From Vicia villosa (taxonomy: Eukaryota > Streptophyta > Magnoliopsida > Fabales > Fabaceae): DNA of 64,000 bases. Each line of letters begins with the position of its first letter. Position 1 is the stretch's first letter. The stretch spans positions 42,147,462-42,211,461 of the forward strand of contig NC_081182.1 in the NCBI RefSeq assembly GCF_029867415.1, read 5' to 3'. Positions 11,043 through 23,094 of this stretch are shown one piece after another. Below the pieces are notes generated by a model, which was given only the letters and a program-made list of their open reading frames with translations, did not search any database and was not told the origin of the DNA. The translations under genes and the position numbers were made by a program.

Positions 11043-11526
11043 TTAATAACTATATAATTTTGTTATAAATATCAATGTATTCGATCGAATTATCTGATTT
11101 AATCTGATTTAGTCATATAATTCGGCTAATACCCAGTGATTCAATCTATAAACCAATTTTTAAAACATTGCTCTAAACATTTTCCTTTATCCTCTGCTTA
11201 TTAATTTATTTCTTTTTACTGTAGTTGTAGAGAGAAAAAATTATTGATCTAGGAAGAAGGTGGCACAACCCGATTCCTCAGTCAACTCCCCATCGAAACA
11301 TGTTTATTCTCCTTGATTTATTATAAACACTCGATAAGAAAAATAAATCAATTTTAAATGCATATATACACAGCAATTTAGGACCTATTTATTTTGATTT
11401 TTTTAAAATTAAATTTTATAGTGTTACATAATTTTGTGAAAAAAAATTTTTAAAAAAAAACTTTTTATAAAAATTTTGTTTGAATAGTTCCTCTTAAAAT
11501 GTGATTTTAGATATTTCATTTATTTA

Positions 11527-14500
11527 AACCATATTTGTGCTTTATAACATCTGGGGTGATGGTGTTACTGATATCATATTGGTTAATGCGGGAGTGAAGA
11601 ATTTGGGGTGTTTTATTCAGCATATAGCAAGGTACAGAGAAGAAGATCGTCAAAACCTTCATGCGGGAGTGAAGTTAATGATAAGGTATTCTTTGTGCTT
11701 ATCTGTTTCTTTCTGGTCAGAATATTGGTTAGGTCTTGTTGTGTTACTTGAAGAAGAAGCAAGCATATTGTTGGATTGTTCAGCTGCAATTCTTGGATGT
11801 CATGCTTACAACTGGTTCTGGGAGTAAGCATTGTGTAATCTCTGTTAATACATGGCTATTTTCTGCTGCATAGCATCTGATGCATAATCCTATCTTTGAA
11901 AGAAGATCTCTAGGGTTATATGGTTTTCAACAGAATTTGTAGCAGATTGTTTTCAACTTTAGTACAAGTGTCAAAGATACTTGAGATCTTTTCTCAAGTC
12001 CACTCATTAAGGCATGGTTATTGAGGTTGAAGAGGTTCATATGATCAGTGTTCCTCATGTTCATCTGCAAAGTTGTTTGATAATCCTCAAGATTGTCAAG
12101 AATTGGGTGTTCCAAGACGAAGGAACTGATGGCATACTGGTTTGGAGCTACCAGTTGAAGAACAGATGTTCTGGTGCTAAACTTATGTAGTGTGAGTACA
12201 TTTGTTTGGAACCTACTCCTGATCTGGAAGAGGAGACATCTGCTTTGTGTGTTGATTGGTCAAAATACAATCAACTGAACCTTCCATCCCAAATGTCAGG
12301 TTATTTCAGGCATATGCTTATAGGAGTTGGAAGTAGAGCTCAGTGCAAGTAAAAGGATTCATTCAGGTTTTCTTTTCAAGACCTCTATGAAAATTCAATA
12401 TGAGCTTATATCTGGTATGTTCTGTTGATCAAAGGAACCAGATGTGTAAATTGTTTTCTTAACCATAGAACAGTTAGTGGTAAAAACTGAATAGTGTGTA
12501 CTGTGCATAGTGAAATATGGTTTGAATATTGTGTGATGATTCAAGGGAGTCAGATTACTGTGTGGAATCTGAGGTATTCTCAGGAGTTATGCAATAAGTG
12601 AATCTGTTCCAGAAACCTTGTTGAGCGAATTTCTTCGTGGAGTACAGAATGTGGCATCCATTATCTCAAATTCAGAAGAGAAGTCTGAAGAAAAGTTTAT
12701 AGAGATATGAGATATATTATCCCTTAATCATGACTGATGTGTAGCTGAGTTGATGGTGTTGGTCATGCCTTCTTTGTCTTTCCCCAAGTGTCATACAGGA
12801 GATGTTGAATAAGAAATCCAAAGAGTCTAAATGAATGATGTCATAACAGATGTTGTAACATCATCGTCAAGAAGAATGCTTTTATGTATGAAGAAGAGAT
12901 CATTTAGAAGGACCTGGTGTGAGCAGCAAATTCTATCTAAATGATTAATAGGTTCCTTGACGGGAGACTTAATACTTATTGGATGTACAACCTGAATACA
13001 GATTCATATACTCTGTGGGGAGCTAAGTATGTGTATGATGTGTCCATGGTCTGACTTGAACTATGCATCAACCATAGTTCTGTGCTATCTTGAATTAAGC
13101 ATTAAAGAAAGGCAATGGTTGGTTGGTGAGTTGATTCAAGAAGAAGAAGATGTATGTGATGCTTTGTTTTGTATGTTACATCACAACACTTGAAGACTCC
13201 AGGAAAGACTAGGTTCAGATCTATCTGTTGAAGACATGTTCAAGAGCTATTTAGAATCTTCTTCTATTTTCAAGGTAAGTGAAGTAGCAGTCTGGATCTT
13301 GTGTAGCAAGCAAACAAAGGATTCCAAATTTGGAAAGTGTGGCAGTTCCAAATGAAGAATGCTTCAGGTTAAGGACAATTATTCAAAACATCCTTATGTT
13401 GTAATTCTCAGGGGAAGTATGAAGTATGACAAGACATCAATCAGTGTAGGTGGTGGAACACTCAGAGGTATTGATGAGATTTCAAGTCTGATAAACTAAT
13501 GTCTTGCGTGATGTCATAACATCACTATATCTTGTTGGTCTGGAAAACTATCTAGAATCTAGCTTGTGAAGGATGAAGAAGAAATATTAAGTCTGAAGTG
13601 ACAGTTCTAACTTAATGTGGATTAGAATGAGCAGATTCTGATCTTGGTAATGGTAACATGTTCTGGCAATTCGTGCTTACTTTCATGATGAAGATTTTAG
13701 TAGTCAGTATGACTATGAAGACAGAAGTCTGGTGAGATGATCAACACAGCTATAGATAACAAGGATTCTTCTAATTTTAATTGGAAAGTATGTTAATCAT
13801 TATGAGAAACATCATATCAAGGAGGATCTCAAATTATCTTGACAGACCATGATCAGAGTGCAACTTGGTAGGGTTATGATCAACAAGTGGAAGAAGTGAC
13901 AGTTCTGTATGTTGAGTCTGTGGCAACCTTTCTATGGAAGCATCAAGTGTCAAAGGGTTAGTTGTTGATTATTTCAGGTGGAGATAAGGTGGTAGACTTG
14001 AATCTGTTGAAGAAAGAGAAGTGGAATTAGTTGAATGCACTGAACTGTTCAACTGTATCTTAATGTTATACAAGATGTTATAACATCTGATGTGAGTTAT
14101 TTTGTAATAGTGAAGAGTGTCAGATAGTTGTTGGGCATTAGGTGCGCTCTTGAAGATATGAAGATGAGTCTTATATTTTCCATTCATCATTACAAGTTTT
14201 CCTGTATGAAGCACAAATTATCTCAGATAGGGGGAGTATCGTCTGGGAATGGTCGAATCTAACCATGTGCTTCTGGTATCCACAAATCTTGATCTGGTCT
14301 AGTAGCTGCATGTCAAACAAGTGTTAGAAGGCTCTTCACAGGTGCAGTATACAGTCTCAAGGAGATCAGAACAACAGAGGTCTATGACTAGTAGGTCAGT
14401 AAAGGAGTAGGAGGTCTATTATGTGGTCTCTTAAAGAATCTTAAGCTATGTGCTTGTGAGGTGAAAGAGGGACAATGTCTGACCGGATGTCATAACATAG

Positions 14501-15268
14501 TTAAAGACATTGATTCTGCAGAGTCAAACAAGGAAGAACTGTTTTGGAAAGAGTAATTGCTTTGAGAACTGTTTCCTAATTAATAGCTTGACCATTGAAT
14601 AAGACCAAAGACTATCGTTACTTCCTATGATCCTCCTATGGCTATAAATTAGCATCTCTGCAGCAGGCTTCAGATGTCAAATTGCTTAAAGATGTGTTTC
14701 GTGTGTGTCTGTGTTGGGTGTGTCCAGATTTGGTATTGCGATGGGTTCCTCTACCAAAATCTGTTCAGAATAATACAGGATGAGGAAATCATGGATCTCT
14801 ACCAAAGGTGTTGCAGAAATAACAATGAACATGCATCCTCTTGTTCAGTCTTCGAGAAGGGAGACGTTTTAGTTGTGATTTGTGATCTGAGTTATGAACA
14901 CAATTGTGATTTGTGTTCTGAGTTACAAGGGCTAGTTCTTGAAGAACTACAGTGGCAAGAATTGTTTCTCGTATCTTCTTCCTCATGTGCAGGGGGAGTT
15001 ACAGGTTCTTCCATTGCATATTATGACATCGTATACATCTTTGTCATATTATGGCTAAAAAGGGGGAGAGAGGCTGATGCTGATTTTGCTACTGTCAAAA
15101 GAAACAAAGGAAGATTTGAAGACAGAAGTAGAAGCAGACTGAATATGTTATGATGTGGTTCAGCCCAGGTATCCTGAAAGTTGAAGCAGCTGCTCTTGGA
15201 GTTAATTATGTATATTTAATTTGTATCTTTATGTTTAGTTTTAGCCACAATAAGACAAAGGGGGAGAT
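11527..15268 (+). mobile_element. Truncated internal region of an LTR retrotransposon, mostly non-coding
   Basis: This begins abruptly at the right edge of copy A and has no 5' LTR. It ends in a polypurine tract, AAAGGGGGAGAT, directly before the LTR at 15269. Phrases built on GATGTCATAACATC recur, as in the related LTRs elsewhere in the window. I looked for gag, protease, integrase, reverse transcriptase and RNase H motifs and found none that is convincing. The stretch near 12090 (KNWVFQDEGTDG) only faintly recalls copia RT. Extra purine tracts near 14230, 14990 and 15060 resemble the 3' region of SIRE-type elements. It could be a large non-coding derivative or a badly decayed 3' half. Confidence 0.6.
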
Positions 15269-16482
15269 TGTTAATGCATTGTTAATGCTCTGTTCTGTAT
15301 TATTGTCTTATTGGCATCCATGCTTGGCTAAAACATAATAGCAGCTGAATGTAATGTATTGTACTCTTGCAAATATTAAAAAGAACAAAACAGGTACTGA
15401 AACAAGATGTTACAAGGAATGTCATGACATTAACCATGACATCGCGCCTGCAGAACTGAGGAAGGAAGATTCAGTGTTGGGTTTAAAAGATACAGAATAT
15501 TCTATGTGAATATTATGTAATCCTATGTGGCCTAGTTTTAAAGGTCAAAGAATCAAGTCAGAATATTGAAGAATCAAATCTAAGATTGTTGTTTCAACAG
15601 TTACTAATTTAGGAGATAAATTAGGTAACTATTGATCAAAAAGCCTTGTTTGTAGCAGAAGAAATCTGCTGATTTGTAACAGCAAGGAGTGCTGCGTTTT
15701 TAAGCCCAAGTCCAAATAGGATCAGGATATATATATAGGAATCTTTGTAGCCTTGAAAACCTAACGATCATAATGTAGTCATTAGGGTTTGTTGTGTAAG
15801 TGAACCACCCAGGTTGTGGGATGGTCACTGATTTGTACCTCGAAGCCTGTAGGTAAGAGGTTTATTATATTCACTCAGAAGCTGTGAAGCAATGAGTGAA
15901 GATTGTGTTCTTGGAACTACTCCATTATGTATATTTAAAATGTTGGTAATTAAGCCGTCGATGCAGTGGCTGAGCTGTTAACTGCTAGACATCATTGCTA
16001 TGGTTGGGAGTGGAATGGAGATATTCCATATCTAGGGAGAACCTAGGTAGAGGGGTCATTGGGTAGTGATTAAGTGAGGAGTTGTAAACTGGGAGTTTAG
16101 CTCTGAATTGATACTGCTAATAGTGGACTTCATCCCTGGCTTGGTATGCCCCCAGAGTAGGTTGATTGAACCGAACTGGGTGAACAATTCTGTTGTGTTG
16201 TTTATGTTTCTGCATTACTCATTTGTAAGTTCAGTTTGGATGTCATAACATCGTGCATGACATCAGTGTGTGATTTAATGACTGTGCTAACACAGAATCT
16301 CTGCTAAGCAGATTTGTTAATGGTAACTGAACTGATATGGGATCCTAACACTTCCAGACTTCTGGATGTTAGATGTAATAAATAATTGAGGGATCTGTAT
16401 GTACTGCCTCAGCCAAGCTGATGACAGACCAGATGTCACAACATCGTAGATGACATCTGGGGTCTGTATTACCAGAATTTCA
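15269..16482 (+). mobile_element. 3' LTR of the truncated element (1,214 bp)
   Basis: Starts TGTTAATGCATTG right after the polypurine tract and ends ...GAATTTCA, so it has TG...CA ends. Its later part (TAGTGGACTTCATCCCTGGC, then CCCAGAGTAGGTTGATTG, then GGATGTCATAACATCGTGCA) matches the same part of the LTRs at 48052-48955 and 51719-52625. The first few hundred bases do not. The next five bases, GGTTT, would be the right target duplication. The matching uninterrupted site is at 5081 in copy A. Confidence 0.82.
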
Positions 16483-16797
16483 GGTTTGAACTTCCTTATA
16501 AAAAAAGAAGCCCATATACATATATATATTTTACATTTTCAACCTATTTTTCTTGAACGAGAAGCCCAAAAGGATTTGAATTTTATTTTGCATTCTTTGT
16601 ACTATAGTTTCGGATCCATTAGCGTGTGAATATCAACTTCCAATTAAATTTCCAAAACTAACCTTAAAACCCTATATTTTCTAATGTGAGGTGAGGTGTT
16701 GCTTTCTGTCCACTCTCTCTCAACATTTCTTTCCCTCAAAAACCAAACTCCTTCATCGAATACCCTCAGAAAACGCGATCAGCAACAAAGATAATCT

Positions 16798-17061
16798 ATG
16801 GGGAACAAACGTCAACGCAAGCTGATGAAACCTTGCTTGAATGCAATCGCAGATGATAAAGCACCAAATGAAATCCAGAAGAATGATGATCTGGCTACTG
16901 ACGTTCGTGTTGAAAAGGGGAAGAAGATCTCATCTGAAAATTTTGATCGAAGATCCAATACTAAGAAGATCAATGGGATTTTTCGACCAAAGAAGATGAA
17001 GAAATATAGATCTCTTGCTGATATTTACAGGGTGACAAAACCCATTGATATTAAAAATTAA
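16798..17061 (+). CDS. Small basic protein of unknown function, copy B (87 aa)
   Basis: Identical to the copy at 5396-5659 except for one base, which gives IKN instead of IEN at the C-terminus. The leader is also nearly identical, with one substitution shortly before the ATG. Upstream context differs sharply: sequence 5' of 16483 is retrotransposon LTR rather than the flank of copy A. Any regulatory DNA further upstream has therefore been replaced, and an LTR promoter could read into this gene because it lies in the same orientation. The family is unknown. Confidence 0.48.
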   Translation: MGNKRQRKLMKPCLNAIADDKAPNEIQKNDDLATDVRVEKGKKISSENFDRRSNTKKINGIFRPKKMKKYRSLADIYRVTKPIDIKN

Positions 17062-18130
17062 GAAAAGGTGAGAATTTGATATGTACTTTCAACAAGTATC
17101 TCAAATTAGTCTTATTATACCATGATGGCATGAGAGGTTAATTATTCGTCAATAATAAATGATAAACAATTGGGTTGTACCTTATTTTGATACCATTTAA
17201 TTTAAAAATATATGACTATATGCATGTTTTTTTGGGCTTTTGATTAACTTCGAAAGAAATCTTTCAATTCTCTTTTCACTTTATGATTTTAATTTGTGTA
17301 TAATATATGGTTGATAGTCTTGCTCATAAGAAAAACTATCAATGAGATAGATCTTATTCTAGAAATTGAATATTTTATAATAAAAACTAATAGGAGACAA
17401 CTTATGTATGTATTCAATAATTTGTCAGAATTGTATTTATTTTTTGGTGATTTTAATGGTATGTGTTGGTATTACTTTTGTCTCTCATTATGGATTGAAA
17501 TTTCATACCATAAAGTATGAACATAAGAACTTCACCTCTATCTATGTGTTAATATGTATGCTTAATTAATCTTATGGATTTGATATTTTGTATTCAGTAT
17601 GCATACATTTGTTTGATATTTTGTACCATGTGTGGTGGTTATTTAATGGAAATTTCATACTAGAAATATTTAAGTATGAAGGATATCATCTAATTCATCT
17701 CTAATATTTTTTGAACTCAATTTTTATTTATTAGCATAAATTTAATCGGATAAGGGTGTCGACCCTCCTCCATCAAGACAAGTAACCAATTTGTTTAAAA
17801 CATGCTAAGTTAAGCATCTTTTATGTTAAGTCTATTATTGTATTGTAAAGACGTTCATATAACAATTGTTCATATAGTAGATATGTTCAATTTTGTGTAT
17901 GTTAATATTCATGTATGTAAACAAAACTAGAAACAAGATGATGTTTTTCTCTTAGCTCTCAAGAGAAAGCTTTTAAGAATTCTCTTCACAAGAAAATATA
18001 TTTAAGTCTATGAAAATCAATCATCTTTTTTTATTAAGTTCCCTCCTTAAAATTACTCCTTCTAAGTATAATGGGTCATTCTTCTGTCATACAGACCCAT
18101 TGGGCCATATTTTGGAGATCATAAAAATAG
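17062..18130. other. Downstream sequence of the 87-codon ORF, copy B
   Basis: Counterpart of 5660-6740. Substitutions and small indels against copy A are clearly more frequent here than over the ORF. No gene seen. Confidence 0.4.
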
Positions 18131-20055
18131 ACAATTTTTTTATAAATCCAACCATCTTGAATATCCGCGGAGAAATTCCAAAGTTGCTCCTATATTTCGG
18201 AAATGTATATTCGAAATCATTTTTTTTTTGAAAAAAAGTTGATTTCAAAAGTGCACTTCCGAAAACACCTTATTTTTTTTTTAAAAAAATGTGTTTTCGG
18301 AGATGCATTTCAGAAATCACCTTTTTTTTAGGGGTGTCTTCGGAGATGCATATCCGAAATATTCCAATTTCTCACAATCCTTTGAGCCACTTCGAGCATA
18401 ACATCTGATGTGTACTCGCCATATTTTCTTTGGCGTGCCCTCTTCCATTTCTCGTGTCGTGATGGTGGAGATGGAGTGCAATCAAGACTTATAGAACCTC
18501 CCACCTCTTCCTCCATTTGTTTTCTTTTTTCTTCAATAAAATTGTTTTCAAGAACTTGGGAGTGTTGCGAGACTCTACAATTTTTCCTTAACTTTTTGGC
18601 TCTTCCACCTCTTCCACCTCTAGCTCAATTTTCCTTAACTTTTTGGCTCTTTTTCAAGAACTTGGGAGTGTTGCGAGACTCTACAAATTTCTCCCAAGTA
18701 GCTTTATCAATAAATGAATATACCTCGTATGAAGGTTGTTCTTTATTTGCTTCATTTGTAATATAATCATGGGTGAGTTATGTCTTAAACCCCCTCCAAC
18801 GCTCACCATAATAAAAAAAAAGCATTTTCTTTTTCATGTATTTATCATTTGGAGTAACAATGAACACATCCTATGTTTACACAATAGAGATGTTATTAGT
18901 ATTGCACAAAAAATATACTTGTAAAAACATGATAGAATAAAAAAATAAATACCGTAATATCGGTCCATATGCCGTATTTCAATTCTTTATCAACAACATG
19001 TCAACTATCTATCAAAATACTCACTTTACTTCTACCTTGTAAGGCAACGTAACCCAAAAAATATCAGCATGTTCACCAAAAACCTTGTCGGTTTGGACAT
19101 CAACTCTAACAAGGTATCGAATATCAGTTTCGTTGAATTTTTTCACCTTTGTATACATCATGCACCTCTAGTTTTTCTTATACGGGTATTAACAGAGTCT
19201 GTAGAAGATGTTGTATGGGAGGTGTTAGTCGAATCGGCCATGACTATCAAGATGAATCAAATAGAAACGTTTCAGTCAAAACAAAATGATCAATAAATAA
19301 ACTAACGAAAAAACCCTAAGCAATGTGATCAAGAGACTATTTCAGTGAAAAACTAACGTTGATGAATATACAAAATAACGCTTCGGTGAAGAACAAACCT
19401 ACTTGCGAAAATGACGTTTGATGAATATCTTTTGGAAGAGTTTTGATGAAGATTAGCTTGAAAATCACCTAGGATTTTTGCGAAATGACAAACTGGCGTT
19501 TGAGTGTTGATAGATAAATGAAAAGTTAGAAACTAGATAGTACTCTGAAGTATTTCATGCATAATAAGTGTCATGTCGGTTTTACACTAAAACCGATTAT
19601 AAAAAGTATGAAATATAAAAAAAAACTTCATAGCGCCATATTTTGGGACTTCATTTAAAAGATATACCACGTCAGTTATTTAATAAAATTGAGAGGTTAA
19701 AGTATATCAAATAAAGTATTAAAATAAGATTTTGAAAATTAGTATTATGAAATTGTTAATGCAAAATATTTTACCTATCAGTTGGAACAAATAAATAAAA
19801 TAAAAACTTTATTGGAAAGACGCTAAATGAGAAATACTTATTAAACAATTGAAAATTTATATAAAATGCAGCAACAGGATGTCGAAGCGAGATTCCTTAT
19901 TGCTAACTTACCTCGGTTATATTAAATAAACGAAGACTAAAGTTTTTTATAAAAAAAAATAATAATAAAACATGGCGCTCCCAGGATATATACCCTCATT
20001 TTTTTCATTGTTCGAGGTGTAAGTTTCGTCATAAAAAATGTTATTTGTTGTAGTG
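18131..20055 (-). mobile_element. CACTA transposon relic, copy B
   Basis: Same element as at 6741-8597. The minus-strand terminus CACTACAACAAATAAC begins at 20055. Two more subterminal units of the type TTCGGAGATGCAT are kept around 18295-18360. The left terminal repeat was not found here either. Confidence 0.62.
18328..19270 (-). pseudogene. CACTA-encoded Ptta/En/Spm-type protein relic, copy B
   Basis: More damaged than copy A. The SPPSRHEKWKRARQRKYGEY block is intact at 18516-18328. The SKVSILIDS..VVDKELKYGIWTDI block is readable near 19030-18960. Small deletions disturb the part encoding TKVKKSNETG (near 19150). An extra partial duplication of the ACTTTTTGGCTCTT..CAAGAACTTGGG segment lies around 18550-18680, where copy A has one. 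It cannot encode a functional protein. Confidence 0.62.
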
Positions 20056-20622
20056 ACTCCTTGATTTTTTAAGCCTTTGATTGTGATTTAGCTTTGATAT
20101 GTTAATTTTGGCACCCCTTCCTTCATTTTTGCACCCCTTTTCTAAAAAAGAAAATGCTTAAAACTCAATTAACTTATCAACAATAATAACTTTAAGAGAT
20201 TGAGCAAATAATAAACTACTTATTTAGAGGGTTAATCAGAGTTTTCTGGTTTTTCAACCTTTAAAAAGTGTACCACCTTAAATCCCAAGTAGACTTGAGA
20301 AAAACTCCCAATTTTGAGAGAATGGCAATATTATTATCGTAAATCCATATCTGCGAATTGTTTGACTAGAGAGTTGGTTTAAACCACAAAGTTGATAAAT
20401 TCATTACAGATTTATCACCTCAACCTATTAAGAGATTAAATCATCATAAATCATTATAACTGTTGAGAAACATCCTCAATAAGAATATTTTGATCACGTC
20501 TGTTAAATACACCATCAACGAGAATCTCTTGGATCATAGGCATCAGAAATTCAAAATCATCAAACCTTATCAGGAAAGACTTTTACTTATATACTCAAAG
20601 GTATATTTTGCTTTGTACGACT

Positions 20623-20940
20623 TCATTTAATATGCATTAAGGCTTCATTGAAGCTGCAAAGCATCTCTGCAAAACAAACCAAAATTTCACCTTTAGCATT
20701 CAAATCTTTTTTGGCTCCTCGTGTGTTAGTAGTTCTAAGAGGTATAGAGTTATTACCTTTAGACCTTTTTAATTTATCATAACAAAATGGCTCTAAGTGG
20801 CTAAACTTATTACAAAACGAGCATTTGTAAATAGGGTGGTTCAATTTCTTTCTATTTAAACTTGTACTATGTGATATATTCAATTTAAAAATCTAATCCA
20901 ATTTTATTTAAGGAAGACTTAGGATTTCATGCAAAAAAAA
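20623..20940 (-). pseudogene. Ty1/copia gag fragment with zinc-knuckle-like motif, copy B
   Basis: The knuckle CSFCNKFSHLEPFC is preserved, with the same flanks as copy A. A deletion just upstream on the minus strand (about 20920-20935) removes roughly 50 bp of the Lys-rich segment seen in copy A at 9470-9520. Confidence 0.58.
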
Positions 20941-22904
20941 TTACTTTCTTTTTTTCTCGAGAGACGAGTTTCACATTACTTAGAATTTCGTGCAAATTTT
21001 TTACTTCCATTTTCATTAAAAGACAAGTCTCACATTACTTAGGGTCTAACCTATGATGCCCAAAATCAACAAGAAATGGTTAACTAAAATATTGATGATG
21101 ACATCAAGTAAATGAAACAAATGATCCAAAATAAAATATAAAATATTTGTACTCTGAACCAAACCAGTTTTTTCTAATGGCAAATTATTATTATATATTT
21201 TACACCCTTGTCAGGACTTAAACCCTTGACCTCCAACTCCTTTTAACCCTTAACTCAAATATTTTAAAAATCAAACCGAACCAGCCAATCGAACCAGGAA
21301 CCGGAGGGATCATCGGTCTGGTCTAATTGTTGGATCGAGTAAGCTATTAAATTGGTGTGAACCAGTCAGGATCGATAAAACTAAAAAATTGACAATTTTG
21401 AAAATCGGCAGATTAAATGCTTATTTTTTTCTCCAACAAAATGACTTGTTTTGATATTTTTTAAAATAAAATTAAAATATAAGTAGAATTTGTTCAAAAC
21501 TTATTCTGAACAACTTTCCCTCTTTAGATTAAAAAATATTAGACAAGTATTTTGTTATTCAATTTATATCGTAATTAAACTTTGTTCAAAATTTATTTTG
21601 AATTTATATTTGTACTGTTTTGTAGTGTGTGATGACTATTTTTATAAATGAATTTAAAGAATGAACTAGTGAAATTGTAATATTTTGAAATTTTGTAAAC
21701 GTTGTGATATTTAAAAAGACCAAGTCATCTTATTCGACCGATTTAATAACTATATAATTCTGTTATAAATATCAGTTTATTCAATTGAATTATCTGAATT
21801 AATCCAATTTAGTTATACAATTCGGCTAATACCCAGTGGTTCAATCTATAAACCAACTTTTAAAACATTGCTCTAAACATTTTCCACTATCCTCTGCTTA
21901 TTAATTTATTTCTTTTTACTTTAGTTGTAGAGAGCAAAAAATTATTGATCTAGAAAAGAGAAGGTGGCACAACCCGATTCCTCAGTCAACTCCCCATCGA
22001 AAGTGTTAACCAAACATGTGTTATTCTCCTTAATTTATTATAAACATTAAACACTAATAAGAAGAATAAATCAATTTTAAATGCATTTATACACAGCAAT
22101 TTAGGACATATTTGTTTTGACTATTTTTTAAATTAACTTTTAGTGTTACATAATTTTGTGAAAAAAAAAAAATTTTAAAAACTTTTTATAAAAATTTCAA
22201 ATGAAAATTTTGTTTAAATAGTTCCTCTTAAAATGTGATTTTAGATATTTCATTTATTTATAAAAAAAAAATAGACATCAAAATTTCAAAAAAAACACTT
22301 AATTTTGAAGCTATTTCAAATAGATTTTCATAAAAATCATTTTTGAAATACAACATTTTGAAAAAATTGCGATTTTGATTAAGTTTTAATTTTCAATAAT
22401 ATATGTTTATGTAATACGATGTCAAAATTAGTGTTTCATTTTAGAAAAAAAATATAAAAATATTTATAATGTTTTAAAAAACGATTTTCAAAAATCTATT
22501 TTCAAAAATACAAAGAAAACATTTATTTTTTTAAAGTTGAAACAAACGGGTCATTAGTCGTGGACACGTTAACACCATTCACTATTTTTAACAAAAATAA
22601 AATACACAATGGACGAGTGTATCCTTAAAACATCTCAACATGTAACTAAACAAGGACCCTCCCCTCGCCTCAGCTTCCATTAAAGTTTCTCATTTACTCA
22701 GTTGATCCAAACAAATCACAACACATAAAAGAAATCCTCATATTTGTCAAGAGAAAAAAAGAGGACTTCAATACTGCCCAAAATTTCAAGAATAGAAATG
22801 AAAGTGTCAACAACTACAAAGCAAACATGGCAAAACTTGCTGTGATAATTTCTATAAGAAAATTTTGATTATTTTGACTTTTTCAAAGTCTAAAATAAAT
22901 ATAC
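20941..22904. other. Rest of copy B and spacer to ALBA copy 1
   Basis: 20941-22260 parallels 9540-11526 without the hAT element. 22261-22904 is unique AT-rich DNA with A-runs that leads into the 3' UTR of ALBA copy 1. No other coding feature is visible. Confidence 0.5.
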
Positions 22905-23094
22905 CTAACTCAACCTCCCTAAACTTAAATTATAGATGTTACAAGGGAAAGAAACTACAAAAACAAAACTGCAGGAACATGGAATACTGAGCGCTTCCAA
23001 TAATACCAAATTAACAGCTAACAAATGACTAAGCAGAGAGGCAGGGCAACCCTCTTCTAACAGAAAATTTACACGAGAACCAACATCGAGGTGA

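Larger units (their letters stand above)
5081..11526 (+). repeat. Segmental duplication, copy A
   Basis: Collinear with copy B at 16483-22260. Homology starts at GGTTTGAACTTCC in both copies and ends after CATTTATTTA in both. The main length difference is the 704 bp added by the hAT-type element and its target duplication at 10347-11050. The rest is scattered substitutions and small indels. The unique left flank of copy A matches an uninterrupted site, whereas copy B is preceded by an LTR end. Confidence 0.95.
16483..22260 (+). repeat. Segmental duplication, copy B
   Basis: Direct copy of 5081-11526. It starts flush with the end of the LTR at 16482 and ends at CATTTATTTA, after which unique sequence leads to ALBA copy 1. 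It lacks the hAT-type insertion. It retains about 60 bp of CACTA subterminal repeat near 18300-18360 that copy A has lost. Confidence 0.95.

Noticed and set aside
12090..12200. Possible RT motif (KNWVFQDEGTDG)
   Set aside because: Only the WVF..E.G pattern matches; none of the following RT motifs can be found in any frame downstream.
11537..15338. Several plus- and minus-strand ORFs (largest 14674-15153, 159 codons) in the truncated element
   Set aside because: Cys- and Val-rich, low-quality translations with no gag or pol motif. Purine tracts and repeated non-coding phrases run through the frame.
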